Source: Monosporascus cannonballus (Eukaryota; Ascomycota; Sordariomycetes; Xylariales). From it: a stretch of 64,000 nt of DNA. A program made the translations under genes and the position numbers. The stretch is from contig QJNS01000026.1 in NCBI GenBank assembly GCA_004154925.1, forward strand, positions 124,001-188,000, in the 5' to 3' direction. Below, one piece after another: positions 9,956 to 21,079 of this stretch (position 1 is its first letter; each line of letters begins with the position of its first letter). The notes under the pieces were generated by a model. That model saw nothing but the letters and a program-made list of their open reading frames with translations. It did not search any database and was not told the origin of the DNA.

Positions 9956-12900
9956 TGCCCCCTTAACATCTTAAAGCATTTACGGTGTTAATTATTACAA
10001 TTTCTAAAGCCATAATTATTTGTTCCACCTTTTCTCCAGTAATTAATTTTTTTTAATTAGCTAATTTTTTAAAAAAATCATTCGCAAAACGTTTTTCCGT
10101 TAAACGAAAGCTTCCGTAACATCTATTAATCTTAATTATTTTTTTAAAATATTTAGAAAATTCGCGTAATAAGGTTTTCGTCAAATTATCGGTTAACATA
10201 TCGCTTATAAACGTATAATCCATTTCAATTATATCCTTTTTTATAACTTATTATAACTAATAATTATATATATTTATATGCCGTAATTCTATTATTAATA
10301 AGGTAATATTAATATTAATAAGTTATTTAATTTATTAGTTATTTTATTATATATTTAACGGTTTTATATCTAAGGTAATTTTTAATTTTTTAATTAATCG
10401 AAAGTTAAATAAGGCTTTTTTTATAATTTACGTACAAAATAGTAATTCTGCTTTTATTATAAAGGTAATTATTATATTTTATTTATTCGGCCGCCATTTT
10501 AGTATTTTTCTAAATAATTCCATAACGTAAATTTAAATTCTTTTTTAATCGATCGTATTATCCGCAAAAAAACCTCGTTTTAAGTATTTAATAAATCATT
10601 ATTCCCGAATTATAACGTTAACGCTTTAATTCCGATCAAATATAATATAATTTGGTCGGCAGCTTTATAATATATGTCGTTAAGGTTTAAATTAAATCGG
10701 GCAAATTGGAATACCGCAAAAGATATATCGGGTTACGTATTAATTATTACGAAAAAAATAAAACCGATTTTTTTTCTGATATTTATTAACAAAACCAAAA
10801 TAAACCAAATCAGGATTTAACAATAACTTAATATTTATTATAAATGTCTTTTAAAAATTGTTCAAACTTTTTTAAATATTAAATTAATTAATTCATTTAT
10901 AAAGTTAAAATAAGATAAACAAATTTTCTTATTAAATTTATTTTTAATTATTTCGATATTAAGCAATTAGTATAAATTCTTAATTTTTATTAAAATATAT
11001 TATTTTTATATTTATTAAATTAAATAATCAACGAAATGTTATTTTTGTACACCATATTATAATAATATCGTCCATAAAAAAGATAAATATCCCTTAATGA
11101 CTAAAATAATAAGGTTCGTAAAAAACGGGATTAAATCTTAATTTGTTACATATATTAAAAATGTTTTTTTCTTATAATAAAAATAATTCCCTTAATTTAT
11201 ATAATACTTTTTTAATTAGGAAAATCTTATCATATTACGAATATTTTAAAGGCATTTTTATATATATTTCGTAAAATAAATTAATATTTATAAAAATATT
11301 TATAACGTTATATTGTTTAAGCTTTAGGTCAAACTTAACCGTAATAACGAATAAAATTTAAAACAACCTTTTAACGAAAATAATTATATATATATTGCTA
11401 TAAATAATTTCAAGCTATGCATCGTTTGGTACGATAAAACGGACCTTATATTTTTAGAACTAGTTATATTTATTAAACCTATAAATATATCTTTATACAT
11501 ATCTGAAAATCTGTTTTTTTTAATAAAAAATTAATTAACTACTTCCTAAAATTACATTTCTTTATAATTTTGTAAATCAACATTTTTAGCTTTACGGAAT
11601 ATTTCTTTTAACGAATATATATTTAGTTTTTTATGGCCTTATGGCAATAATAATAAATTACAGTTATATATCCCGTCCTATAACCTTAATACCTTTTTAT
11701 ATATTAAAGTATTATTACTTTTCTAATTAAAATAACGTATAGTTCGGGTAATTAATTTTTTTAAATTTCCGAACTTACCGGCCGGTTATCGTACGTATTT
11801 ATAAAAAAAGTTAAACGTCCTATCTTAAATACGCTTTGCCATATTTTATTTTTATTTTAAATAATACTTTCTTAATATAAAATATATACGAAATTTACGT
11901 TTATAACCCGTAAAATATTTTTATTTTTTATTCTTACTTTATATTAAATAATGTAAAAAGGTTTAATTTTTTTAAGCTTTTCCGTCGACGTAATAATTAT
12001 AATAATTATTAAGGTAAACACTAATAACGGTAATAATCCAAAAAATGGAAATAATTCGAATATAATAATTATACAAGAATAATTAATTTTTTTCGTATAA
12101 ACTTATTTTTTTATTCCGTACGTACTTAACGTTAATACTTTTCTGGAACCATTTTTTTTATCTAGCTAATAACTAAATTATCTTATTTAGGGTTTCATCC
12201 TGTTTTAAATATAAATTAAATAATTATCGTTTTAATTTAATATTTTCACTTATTAAAATAACTTTTATAACTTTTTTATAATATGCAAAAAGTCATTTTT
12301 TAAATTTATAATATTATTTAAAAAAATAACTTTTTCGTTAAATTATATATTATAAGTAATAATAACTTTATTAATTAATAAGTTTTAAATTTCGTAAATA
12401 TTTGTAAATCGGTAACCGACAAAATAATTAATTTATATTTTAAAACTTAACTTTTAAAATGTTTATTTTTTTACAGCGGTAATTATTATAACGTAAATTA
12501 TATAACTCTATATTTGTAAGTAAACTTATTCAGGCTTTTAATTAAACATTATAATGCTATTTTTATACGCAAAGTAAATATACTAAACCTTATATAAATT
12601 TTACCAAAAAAATACGTATTTAAAGGTACAATTATATAAATATATGACCGCTTTAAAAATATATATAATTAAAAACGACAATAATTTAACGTTATTTCGT
12701 ATTATAATTATGTTTTTCTTAATTATATATTTTAAACGCTTTATACCCCTATTTTAAACCTAAATATATAGTATTAAAGGTTTAAATATAATATTAAAAG
12801 AATAATAAAAATATATTTCAAAATTAATGAATTTTTAAGATTTCGTTATCGTACTCGATTATTTATGGGAAAACGTTATTTTAATTGTTTACACTTTTTT

Positions 12901-15086
12901 TAAAAAAAATATCGAAACGTTATAATTAATATATTCTATTTTCTGTTTTTAAAGTAAATATCCCAAATAAAACCTAAATATCTGTCCGTAATAAACATAA
13001 CGTTTTTATATCTTTTAAAGTTTTTTTCAAAATTTATAAAATCGATAATAATTTTTTATTCTAATCGGGATATTTTTTTGGTTTGTAGCGTATTAATCGT
13101 TTAACCTTCGCCTTATTACATATTTATTATTTAATTATTATAAAACCTTTTAAGCGGATTTCTTTGGTATAAAATTATAATTAAGCGATTATTTCGGAAC
13201 TTAGATGATCTAATTTCAAATATTATATAACACCGTTACCGATTTGTAATATCTTCGTTATCCTTAAGTTAATATTTTATTTATAAATAACCAAAATTAT
13301 ATAAAATATTATTACGTTAATATTTTTAATACTGAATTAATTTAAATTATTTGTTAACGTAATAACGATTTAATTATATTTATTTCCAATATAATTATTA
13401 ATTTCTTTACTATTTTATTCAAATCTTTTTTTCGGAATTGCCGAAATAATACCAAATTATATGCGAAATCTTCGTAATAAATTACGTTATATAAACATAA
13501 CGCTTTCCTACCCTTTAATTAGGACAAAATTATTATTTACATATATCCCGTTGCTTTATACGGCAAATTTAAAGTTTAGGAATTTATTAATTAAATTAAA
13601 GATATATATCGTAAATCCTAAATCCAAAATAATGAAATTTTTTACGGGATAAAATAAGATACTTATGGCGTTATATTAATTAATAATTAAAAAATATACC
13701 AGTACTTATCGTGTTCCTTTTAGGAATTAATTTATTTTTTGTATAATAAATCTTTTCATAATTTTTCATAAACGGTTAATTTCTTTCTTTAAAAATTAAT
13801 TAACGGAAATTCGTCCTTGGATATATGCTATTATCTTATCGTTAAAACAAAAACTTTCTAGGGCTTTTTTAAAAAATATATAATAATAATTAAATAATTT
13901 ATAATAATTAATTAAGTACGTTTTATAACGGGTACCTTATATATTTAATTTCTAACGCTTCCGCTTATTACCGTTTCGGTCCGTATAAAAACCTTTACGG
14001 TTATTTTGTTTCGGCTTACGGTTTAAAGTTTTTTCTTACATTTAAGGGTTAATACTTTTAAAATTTTCCTAATTAAAATCGTTTTAATTAAGGAAACTTA
14101 CAAATATACCGTAAAATATTAAAAATATTATCTTAATATTTCGTAATATAAATATAAAATAGGCCATAATTTAATAATTTAAATAATTAATTACCGTTTT
14201 TTAAAAATTAATCGTAGTATTATTAATTTTAACTTTTTTTATTATTTGGACAATAATGGTTTATATTTTAATTATAAGGGCTAATATTATGCACAAATTA
14301 TTAATTTATCTAATCGTCGTTTCCATTTTTGGAATACTATATTATTATTTTAAAGCTATAATTTTCTATTATTTTACGATTTATTCGTTTAATTTTTTAC
14401 CAAATTTCGAAACTTCTTTTAATATTTCGCGATATTTTCGTTAAATATTAATTAAAAATTTGTTATCGTATACCCTACCGAATTCGCCCAAATTAACCTA
14501 TTATTTTTGTATATATTTTCTTAGAAAAAAATTAAGTTCTTTAATCGTTAAAAAAATTAATTTTAAAATTTATTTCGTAAGGTCGTTAATGTTTTTGCGG
14601 AAAATATCGTATTTCCGATATTTATAAATATACGCCATAAAATCCTGATTATAAGTTTGTTTGTTTTCGGTTGTTATCTTAAAGGTATTCGTTAAATAAT
14701 TGGTATAATCGATTTTTTCGGTAACTTTTTCGGAAAATATAAATATGTACGAAAAACCGCTTAAGGTATTAATTCGTATCGTATGGCGGATTCGTTTTTT
14801 TGGATAAAAGGCTATATTAAATTTTATAAGTTTAATAAGCCATTAAAGTTTCTAATTAGAATCGATATAATCTCACATATCGAACGTATATACTTTAAAT
14901 AGGATTTCGCCTTTAAAATAATCCCAGTTCTTAGGTCTTTTATAAATAACGAAAGACGTTAACGGTACGGTCGCTATTATTATTATTAACGTATTTCGAT
15001 AATTATAATTAATATATAGCTTATATCGTTCTAACGGCAATTAATTAATTAATATATACCTTAATTAAGCGAATAAAACTCTTAAT
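9956..15086 (-). pseudogene. Copia-2 copy 1 gag-pol, RIP-degraded
   Basis: The minus strand shows integrase-type residues (CNKAKVKRLIRY near 13110, then ITDRYLGFIWDIYF near 12950), which align with the clearer integrase of copy 2. The RT palm is F-F-M-D-D at 11067-11081, with both catalytic aspartates kept. The motif ADQIILYLIGIKALTL near 10640 follows the RT, then FADNT of RNase H near 10560. Integrase lies upstream of RT, which makes this Copia and not Gypsy. The gag part (about 13700-15086) is too degraded to describe. No functional product is possible. Confidence 0.8.
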
Positions 15087-15249
15087 TATCAGATACAAGG
15101 GATATCAGTTATATATGTATTAATAACTAGTTGCAGGTGCTCTAAAACGCGCATTACACTTTAAGGTGATCTAGTCCCGGAACATATATGTTCCGATTAG
15201 GGGGAATCTTCCGTATATGGGGTGCTAGAGCACCCCCTGCTAGTCCACA
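15087..15249 (-). repeat. Copia-2 copy 1, 5' LTR
   Basis: 163 bp. On the minus strand it starts TGTGGACTAGC and ends at a RIP-altered TGATA. It contains a hairpin GGGGTGCT/AGCACCCC at about 15219-15236 and the palindrome CGGAACATATATGTTCCG at 15178-15195. Confidence 0.9.
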
Positions 15250-15254
15250 GAAGC

Positions 15255-15660
15255 CGCCCGGGGCCGAATAACCAGCCGCGTTTATCGTAATTACCTCGAC
15301 GAATATTTCTTTAAATACTTCGATAACGATTTTATCTTTTTATAAAATAATGCTCCCGTTTATACCGCCCGAATCGTAAAAAAATGGCTTTAAAGGCAGG
15401 CTGTCGAAATGCTAAACTAGCCTCCATATTCGCCCGATTTAAACATTATCGAAAACGTATGAAAATTACTAAAGGAACGTATCCAAAAAAGGAACCGAAA
15501 CTTAAGTTATTCGGTAATACGCAAAAAGTATTAGATTTACTTATTATTACTGCAATTACTATATAGGAGAAATTCGCAAAAACTATTTTAAATAATTTAA
15601 TAAATATCATATTAAAGCGAATTGAAGTTATAATTGCAGCTTAGGGCTGGTATACGGAAT
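15255..15660 (+). pseudogene. Tc1-like (DD34E) transposase C-terminal half
   Basis: The plus-strand frame reads YLDEYFFKYFDNDFIFL, a stop, then NNAPVYTARIVKKWL, and on to PPYSPDLNIIENV. These are the second and third blocks of Tc1 transposases. The second catalytic Asp is now Asn (AAT for GAT) and the preceding Gln codon is a stop. The third residue, Glu of IEN, is kept. Exactly 34 residues separate the two positions, so this is the DD34E (Tc1) type and not DD34D mariner. TGG of the usual ENVW has become TGA. The N-terminal half lies beyond the Copia-2 insertion. The transposase would have moved the element by cut and paste. Confidence 0.88.
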
Positions 15661-15780
15661 ATTAAAGTAACTTACCGTATACGTAATCCATTTATCTATA
15701 AGTAATTAAAATTGCTAGCAGTTTTATTAAGAATTGGTGGAAAAACGTATAAGTGAAGTTATGAAGGTGGAAGTTGGAAA
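15661..15780. other. Presumed right end of the Tc1-like element
   Basis: AT-rich sequence after the transposase stop. It ends where base composition becomes balanced, near 15770. I could not find an inverted-repeat partner at 9229-9290, so the exact end is not set. Confidence 0.3.
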
Positions 15781-15830
15781 TATGGGGTGTGGAGACTAAA
15801 CCGGGACTTTTGCACCCCGACTGTAAATGT

Positions 15831-16012
15831 GTACTGGTACAGATTCACAAGCCGTACTGGTAGCGGAACTGTACTGGTGGAAGTAATTTGGTCTGTACTA
15901 GTTCAGATCCCGTACTAGTTTCGTTCCCATACTGGTCCTGACCCCAAGCCGTACTGGTCCATTTCTGTACTGGTCACACCGCCCTACAAGACGGGTCTAA
16001 ACCCGTACTGGT
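15831..16012 (+). repeat. Array of nine GTACTGGT-type motifs
   Basis: Nine copies of GTACTGGT or one-base variants (GTACTAGT, ATACTGGT) start at about 15831, 15854, 15871, 15895, 15912, 15929, 15951, 15967 and 16005. Spacing is mostly 16-24 bases. The DNA between them is not repeated, so this is a cluster of short sites and not a tandem minisatellite. All copies point the same way. The surrounding DNA is GC-balanced and shows little RIP. Such one-sided arrays resemble subterminal transposase-binding sites or a regulatory-protein array; which one is unknown. Confidence 0.75.
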
Positions 16013-16687
16013 CCAGGTCTGGCCGGGAACAGACCATTCAGGCCGCAGTTAGGTCCTTGATATGGAACATTTTGCCAGCTACACTACCTTCTGTTAACCG
16101 CCAGCAGTGATTCTACGGCAACTCGCATTAACCCGTCGCAGGTTGTTGGAATCTATTATGTCTATAGTTATTACTAATTGATTTATTACAGCTATTTGTA
16201 TCTGCTTAAACTAAGGCGTTGTAACAATTTTCTAGCCATACCTAGGTCCGAATTTCCGCTAATCGTCTTAAACTGAACCAATAAAAACATAAGAAATCAC
16301 TACCATTCCTTATTAGGGCAACTAAGTAACCGGCACCTCCAAAAATTGTTGACAATAACGCCTTATCCCCTTTAAGCACGTAATCCTCTAAACTTTTCGG
16401 ATTACGGATTTTAAGCTGGAACATCGGCCGTGCCAAACGGAACGGGAGGTATTATAAATGGGAAGAGACTGGTGCAATTTGGGATAAAAAGCTGTTATTC
16501 TGATTGATTTAGGTTGCTATATGTTGTTTTTCATTGGAAAAAAAGTCCAGGCTACATGAATACAACTTGTGGGACTGTCGCGCCCATTAACCCCCCTAAG
16601 CTCTAGTGATCTGTTGAACCTAGCGACGCCATGGCTTGGCTAGCTAACCGGCTAGTGGAAATAGTTTCGGCCACTCCGGTATTCTTA
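16013..16687. other. GC-balanced island without recognised gene
   Basis: Normal base composition, in contrast to both sides. The only frame of note is 16242-16436. The rest has no tRNA-like or family-specific sequence that I can recognise. Confidence 0.4.
16242..16436 (-). CDS. Small unrecognised reading frame (64 residues)
   Basis: An ATG-started frame in the GC-balanced island. The product is basic near the N terminus (KIRNPKSLEDYVLKGDK) with a short glycine-containing hydrophobic stretch (TIFGGAGYLVALI) that could be a membrane segment. It resembles no family I know. It is not broken by RIP, unlike neighbouring frames, but at 64 codons it may well be chance. No intron or promoter signal supports it. 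Confidence 0.2.
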   Translation of the reverse strand: MARPMFQLKIRNPKSLEDYVLKGDKALLSTIFGGAGYLVALIRNGSDFLCFYWFSLRRLAEIRT

Positions 16688-17058
16688 TCTCTTGGCTACC
16701 ACTGTTTTTATCTGCATTTAAGGAGGGTTCACCACCTTCACCTTCTATAGAGGACCTTCTAGAGGTCAGGCAGCCTTTAATACACTTCTTCTTCAGTTAT
16801 ATGCTTCTGTGTGTGATGTCATGGTCTCACATGATCCCCGGTCAAACCCGTTATCCAATAATATTTTCTAGCATCGGCATAGCACACAAGACATTTCCAT
16901 CTATCTCCTTGGTAGTTGTGAGACCCTGGCATCACACACAGAAGCATATAATTGAAGAAGAAGTGTATTGAAGGTTGCCTGACCTCTAGAAGGTCCTCGC
17001 TAGAATGAGGGTAGCGAACCCTCCTTTTATACACGTAAATACAACTGTAGCCAAGAGA
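16688..17058. repeat. Large inverted repeat (hairpin), about 140-bp arms
   Basis: Arms 16688-16831 and 16917-17058 are inverted copies with only scattered mismatches, separated by an 85-bp unique spacer. Each arm begins at the centre with TGTGAGACC and contains ACACTTCTTCTTCA-type and GACCTCTAGAAGGTCC-type blocks. The latter is itself palindromic. Each arm carries a TA-rich box near its outer end. The arms look like two copies of one short LTR or MITE end placed head to head. Base composition is normal, so it has escaped heavy RIP. Confidence 0.75.
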
Positions 17059-17099
17059 AAAGGTACCGGGGGTGCATAAAGTAGCCTTGTTTCAGTAGG

Positions 17100-17270
17100 T
17101 GATCAAACTAAGCCGAGGCTTAACTGTTTGATCGACACCAAATACGGAAAGGTCACCTTCTGATCGGAACATATATATTCCGTTGCTAAGTTACACAAAA
17201 ATGGTACGCGTTGCGAAAACGTACGCAATTAGCTGAATACAATAACAATTAATATCCCCTCTATCTGATA
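17100..17270 (+). repeat. 5' LTR of Copia-2 copy 2
   Basis: From 17137 to 17270 it is almost the same as the 3' LTR of the same copy at 60927-61063, and less similar to copy 1. It ends CTGATA (CTGACA before RIP). The first 37 bases form a hairpin (GATCAAACTAAGCC against GGCTTAACTGTTTGATC, 17101-17134) and do not match the 3' LTR, so the true LTR start may be lost. The shared palindrome is at 17165-17182. Confidence 0.78.
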
Positions 17271-19159
17271 ATTAAAAATCTTATTCGTTTAATTCGCATA
17301 TGTATTTATTAATCAGTTATTACTAAGACGATATAAGCTGTATATTAATAACAGTTATTAATATATTTGAATATTCATAATAACAACCGTACCGTCAACG
17401 TTTTTAATTATTTATAAAGGACCTAAGAACTAAAACCGCTTTAAAAGCGAATTCCAATTTAAAACGTACGCGTTTGATATTTAGGATTTTATCGATCCTG
17501 CTTAGTTATTTCCGTGGCTTATTAGATTAATAAAACCCGATATAAGCTCTTATCCTAAGAGACGAATTCGTTATATAGCACAATTTAATATCCTATTATC
17601 GTTTTTATCGTCGGGAAATATTACCGAAAAAATTAATTTAACGAGATACCTAATAAATACCTTTAAGATAACGACCGAAGGTAAACAAACCTATAATCAG
17701 GATTTTGCGGCATATATTTTTAAAAATCGAAAATAAGACATTTTCTATAAAAACGTTAACGATTTATCGAAATAAGTATTAGAGTTAATATTTTTAACGA
17801 TTAAGGAAACAAATTTTCTCCCTGGAAAAAAAGTACGAAAATAATATATCAAATTGGCCGAATTAATCAAGGTATATAATAGCAGGCTTTTAATTAATAC
17901 TTACCGAAAATATCGCGAAACGTTAAAGCAAGTTTCGAAATTTAGCAAAAGATTAAATAAATAAATGGTAAAATAATAAGAAATTATAGTTTTAAAATAA
18001 CAATATACTGTTTTAAAAACGAAAACGATAATTATATAGGTTAACGACCTATATATAATATTAGCCCTTAAAATTAGAACATAAATTACCACTTTTTAAA
18101 TAATAATAAAAAAACCGAGATCGATATTAGTACGATTAGCTTTTAAAAAATAACAACTAGCTTTTTAAATTATTGGATTATAAGCTATTCCCCGTTAACA
18201 TTGCGAAATATTAAGATAACGTTTCTAACCTTTTATCGAATTCCGACAAACCTATTTATTTAGGATGATTTTAATTTAAAAAGATTAAGCTTACTAATGG
18301 CTAGCTGGAAAGGAAAATTCCGGTACAAAGGCAAAAACGAAATAATTGTAAAAGTTCTTATTCGGACTAAAACGTTAATAAAAAAAAGGTAACGAATTAA
18401 ATACTTAAGGTACCCGTTATAAAACTTATTTAAGCTTTTATTACATATTATTTCAATATTTTTATACGTTCCTTAATAAAGCTTTAACGCGTTTCCGTTT
18501 TAATAATGAAATATTAAAATTAATTTACTAACGATTTACCTTTAATTAATTCTTAAAGAAAAAAATTCGAATGGCTATTAAAATGCATGAAAAAACTAAT
18601 TACTTTGGAAATTAAGCAATTTTTAAAAGGAATAAAACGTACATTAAGGTATTTTCTGATTAATTATAAGCGTAATACGATAAACATTTCCTTTTACCGC
18701 TTAAGGAATTTTCCCATCCTGGATTTCGGATCGACAATATCCATATTTAATATAATCAGCAGATTTTTTTAATTATAAACTTACTATATAAAATAACGAA
18801 ATATACGTAAATAACAATTTTGTCCCGATTAGTAATTACGGAAAAGTAAATATATTATTTCGAAACCTTAACGATATAAAAGCGTTATATTTATACGATA
18901 TATCCTATTATAAAAACTTTGCGTATAATTTGGTATTATTCCGATAATTCGAGAAAGGAAATATTAATAAAATCATAAAGGAATTAATAACAATATTCGA
19001 GGTAAGTATAATTAATTTATTATTACGTTAATAAATAAGTTTAATTAATTCGTTTTCTAAAATATCGAAATAACAACTTTTATTGTAATATTTGCTGCTT
19101 ATAAACGAAATATTAACTTAAAAACTGCAGAATTATTACGTACTGGCGATAAAACTATA

Positions 19160-19483
19160 TGGCATTTACGTTTAGGTTATCCAGGCCTTAAAGTAATCGT
19201 TTAATTTCTATTTTATTTAAAAAAAATGCGATTAAAAGGCCTTACGACGGTCAAATACCAAATTTGCAGTAAAGCAAAGGCTAAAAAGCAAATACGTCGT
19301 ACACCAAAGGAGGATACTTTCCGATCAGGCCAAAGAATAATTATTAACTTTACGGATTCTGAGAAAAACTCGGAAAAATATAAATACGTAATATTCGTTA
19401 CTAATAGGTGCTTAGATTATATTATGGATATTTACCTGAAGAACCAAAATCAAAATACATTAATTCATTGCGATATTTCCTAG
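19160..19483 (+). pseudogene. Copia-2 copy 2 integrase N-terminal part
   Basis: 19160-19204 reads WHLRLGYPGLKVIV, the GAG-pre-integrase signature with its His changed to Tyr. After a stop, an 85-residue frame (19226-19483) continues with YQICSKAKAKKQI, where the first Cys of CxxC has become Tyr. It goes on to IIINFTD, where the first catalytic Asp has become Asn, and then to KYVIFVTNRCLDYIMDIYL, the conserved strand region of the integrase core. All the changes are G-to-A or C-to-T, as RIP produces. The enzyme is dead. Confidence 0.85.
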
Positions 19484-20844
19484 GCGTTTTTAAAAACCAG
19501 GACAAAATCTTTCCCCAAGTAATCGAATATAATAACCAAATCTTGAAAAATTATTTATTTCGATATATACTGCAATTACCTCCTTTCAGTATTAATTTAA
19601 AGCCCTTAATATTTTTTACCTAAGCTTACAACGGGGGTATAAAACGTTTAAAGGATATAATTAAGGAGAAAATAATTATAATACGAAATAACCTTAAGTT
19701 ACTACTATCTTTAATCGTATATATCTTTAAAGCGGCAATATACCTATATAACCGAACGCCCAAATACGCCTTATTTTGGTAAATTCTGTATAAGGCCTAT
19801 TATATTTACTTCGCGTACAAAAATAATATTGCAATATTTCATCGCAAGCTATAATAAGCATATTTACGAATTTACGGCTATATAGCTTATGTTATAACGA
19901 AAACCGTTATGAAGAAAAATAAAGGCTTTAAAAACTGAATTTAAAGATTTAGATCGGCTATTTTGTTAATTACCGATTAACGAATATTTACGAAGTTGGG
20001 AACCTTTTAACGAATAAGGTTATTGCTATTCGAAACTTACAATTTAACGAAAAGGTTACTTTTTTCGAAAATATCAAAAACCTTAAGGATAACCATATCT
20101 ATGTTAGCAAAAACGAATTCTAATATATTTTTTGACAAATATCATTACCTAATAAAGCTAAAAGTTACCCAAATAACCATATATAAAAAGAAAACGAAAA
20201 CGTAAGCGAAATAATGTATTTATTATTTAAACCGGAAACTTTGGAATAAAATAGTATTAATGCAGAAAACGTATAAAATAAGCAAAAATAAACTTATTCG
20301 CAAAGAATTAATTATTTTTATACAACCGTTTATTCGAATTATTTTTATCCCTTAAACTATTTTTTTCTTTAACGTCTACTTTAATATTTATTATGATTAT
20401 TACGCAAACGGAAAAAATAAAGGTAATTTTAGGTTCTTATTATATTGTTTAACTTAAAGTAACGGTAAAAAACATAAATACCTTCCGGGTTGTAAACGTA
20501 AGTTTTACGTATGTTCTGTACCGAAATAATATTATACGAAACGATTGCAGAATATTAACAACCGCTTTTAACATAAAACGGTTAATTTATTTTATAAGAA
20601 CTTTCGATAATTAGCTAGTAAATTGCAGAAGTTTAAGAAAATTAATTATCAGAAATATACGTTACCTTAATCGAAAAGGCTTTAATCTATTAGTATACGA
20701 AAGGATATTTAAATTGTAAAACCGGATATATAAACATAACTTATTTTTACTGCCGCGAGGCCATAAAAAGCTAAATATATATCCGTTAAGGCAAATATTT
20801 TTAAAAGCCGAAAAGGCTTATTTATAAAATTATAAGAATATATA

Positions 20845-21019
20845 TGTCAGGTGTTGTTGGGAGATCAGAGTGGCAAGGTAACCCATTTATTGAAAACAGT
20901 CTGAAACCTGACCTTTCTCTCCATTTCTGGGGAGAAACCACCCATATATATAGCCGACCCCCGCATCGAGCTCGTAAAGGTGACGTAGCCCTGAAGCGTA
21001 CACCCCTTAGCACCTGACA
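20845..21019. repeat. Solo LTR of an unidentified retrotransposon
   Basis: 175 bp with perfect 9-bp ends TGTCAGGTG/CACCTGACA and a perfect 5-bp duplication ATATA (20840-20844, 21020-21024). It contains a TATA-like CATATATATAG at about 20943-20953. It is GC-balanced and shows no RIP, although it sits inside a heavily mutated Copia RT, so it arrived after the host copy had decayed. No related internal region is in the window. A 246-base frame across it on the minus strand is not a gene. Confidence 0.88.
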
Positions 21020-21079
21020 ATATAATCCTGGAAAACCGTTAATTAGTTTTTTAATAAAGGAAAACAAGTTTTAGAATAT

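Larger units (their letters stand above)
9793..15249 (-). mobile_element. Complete Copia-2 retrotransposon, copy 1
   Basis: Two 163-bp LTRs (9793-9955 and 15087-15249) flank the interior and the whole is bracketed by a perfect 5-bp duplication GAAGC (9788-9792, 15250-15254). Read on the minus strand the 3' LTR start (TGTCGACTAAC at 9955) is preceded by a purine-rich tract containing AAGGGGG, a polypurine tract. Total length is 5,457 bp. It is inserted in the Tc1-like transposase gene. The interior is about 80 percent A+T and all frames are broken by RIP-type stops. Confidence 0.92.

Noticed and set aside
15831..16012. CRISPR array
   Set aside because: Repeat units are 8 bases with irregular 8-30 base gaps, and the setting is eukaryotic.
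16819..17034. 71-codon minus frame in the inverted repeat
   Set aside because: It crosses the loop and one arm of the hairpin. An arm read in reverse gives similar short frames by symmetry.
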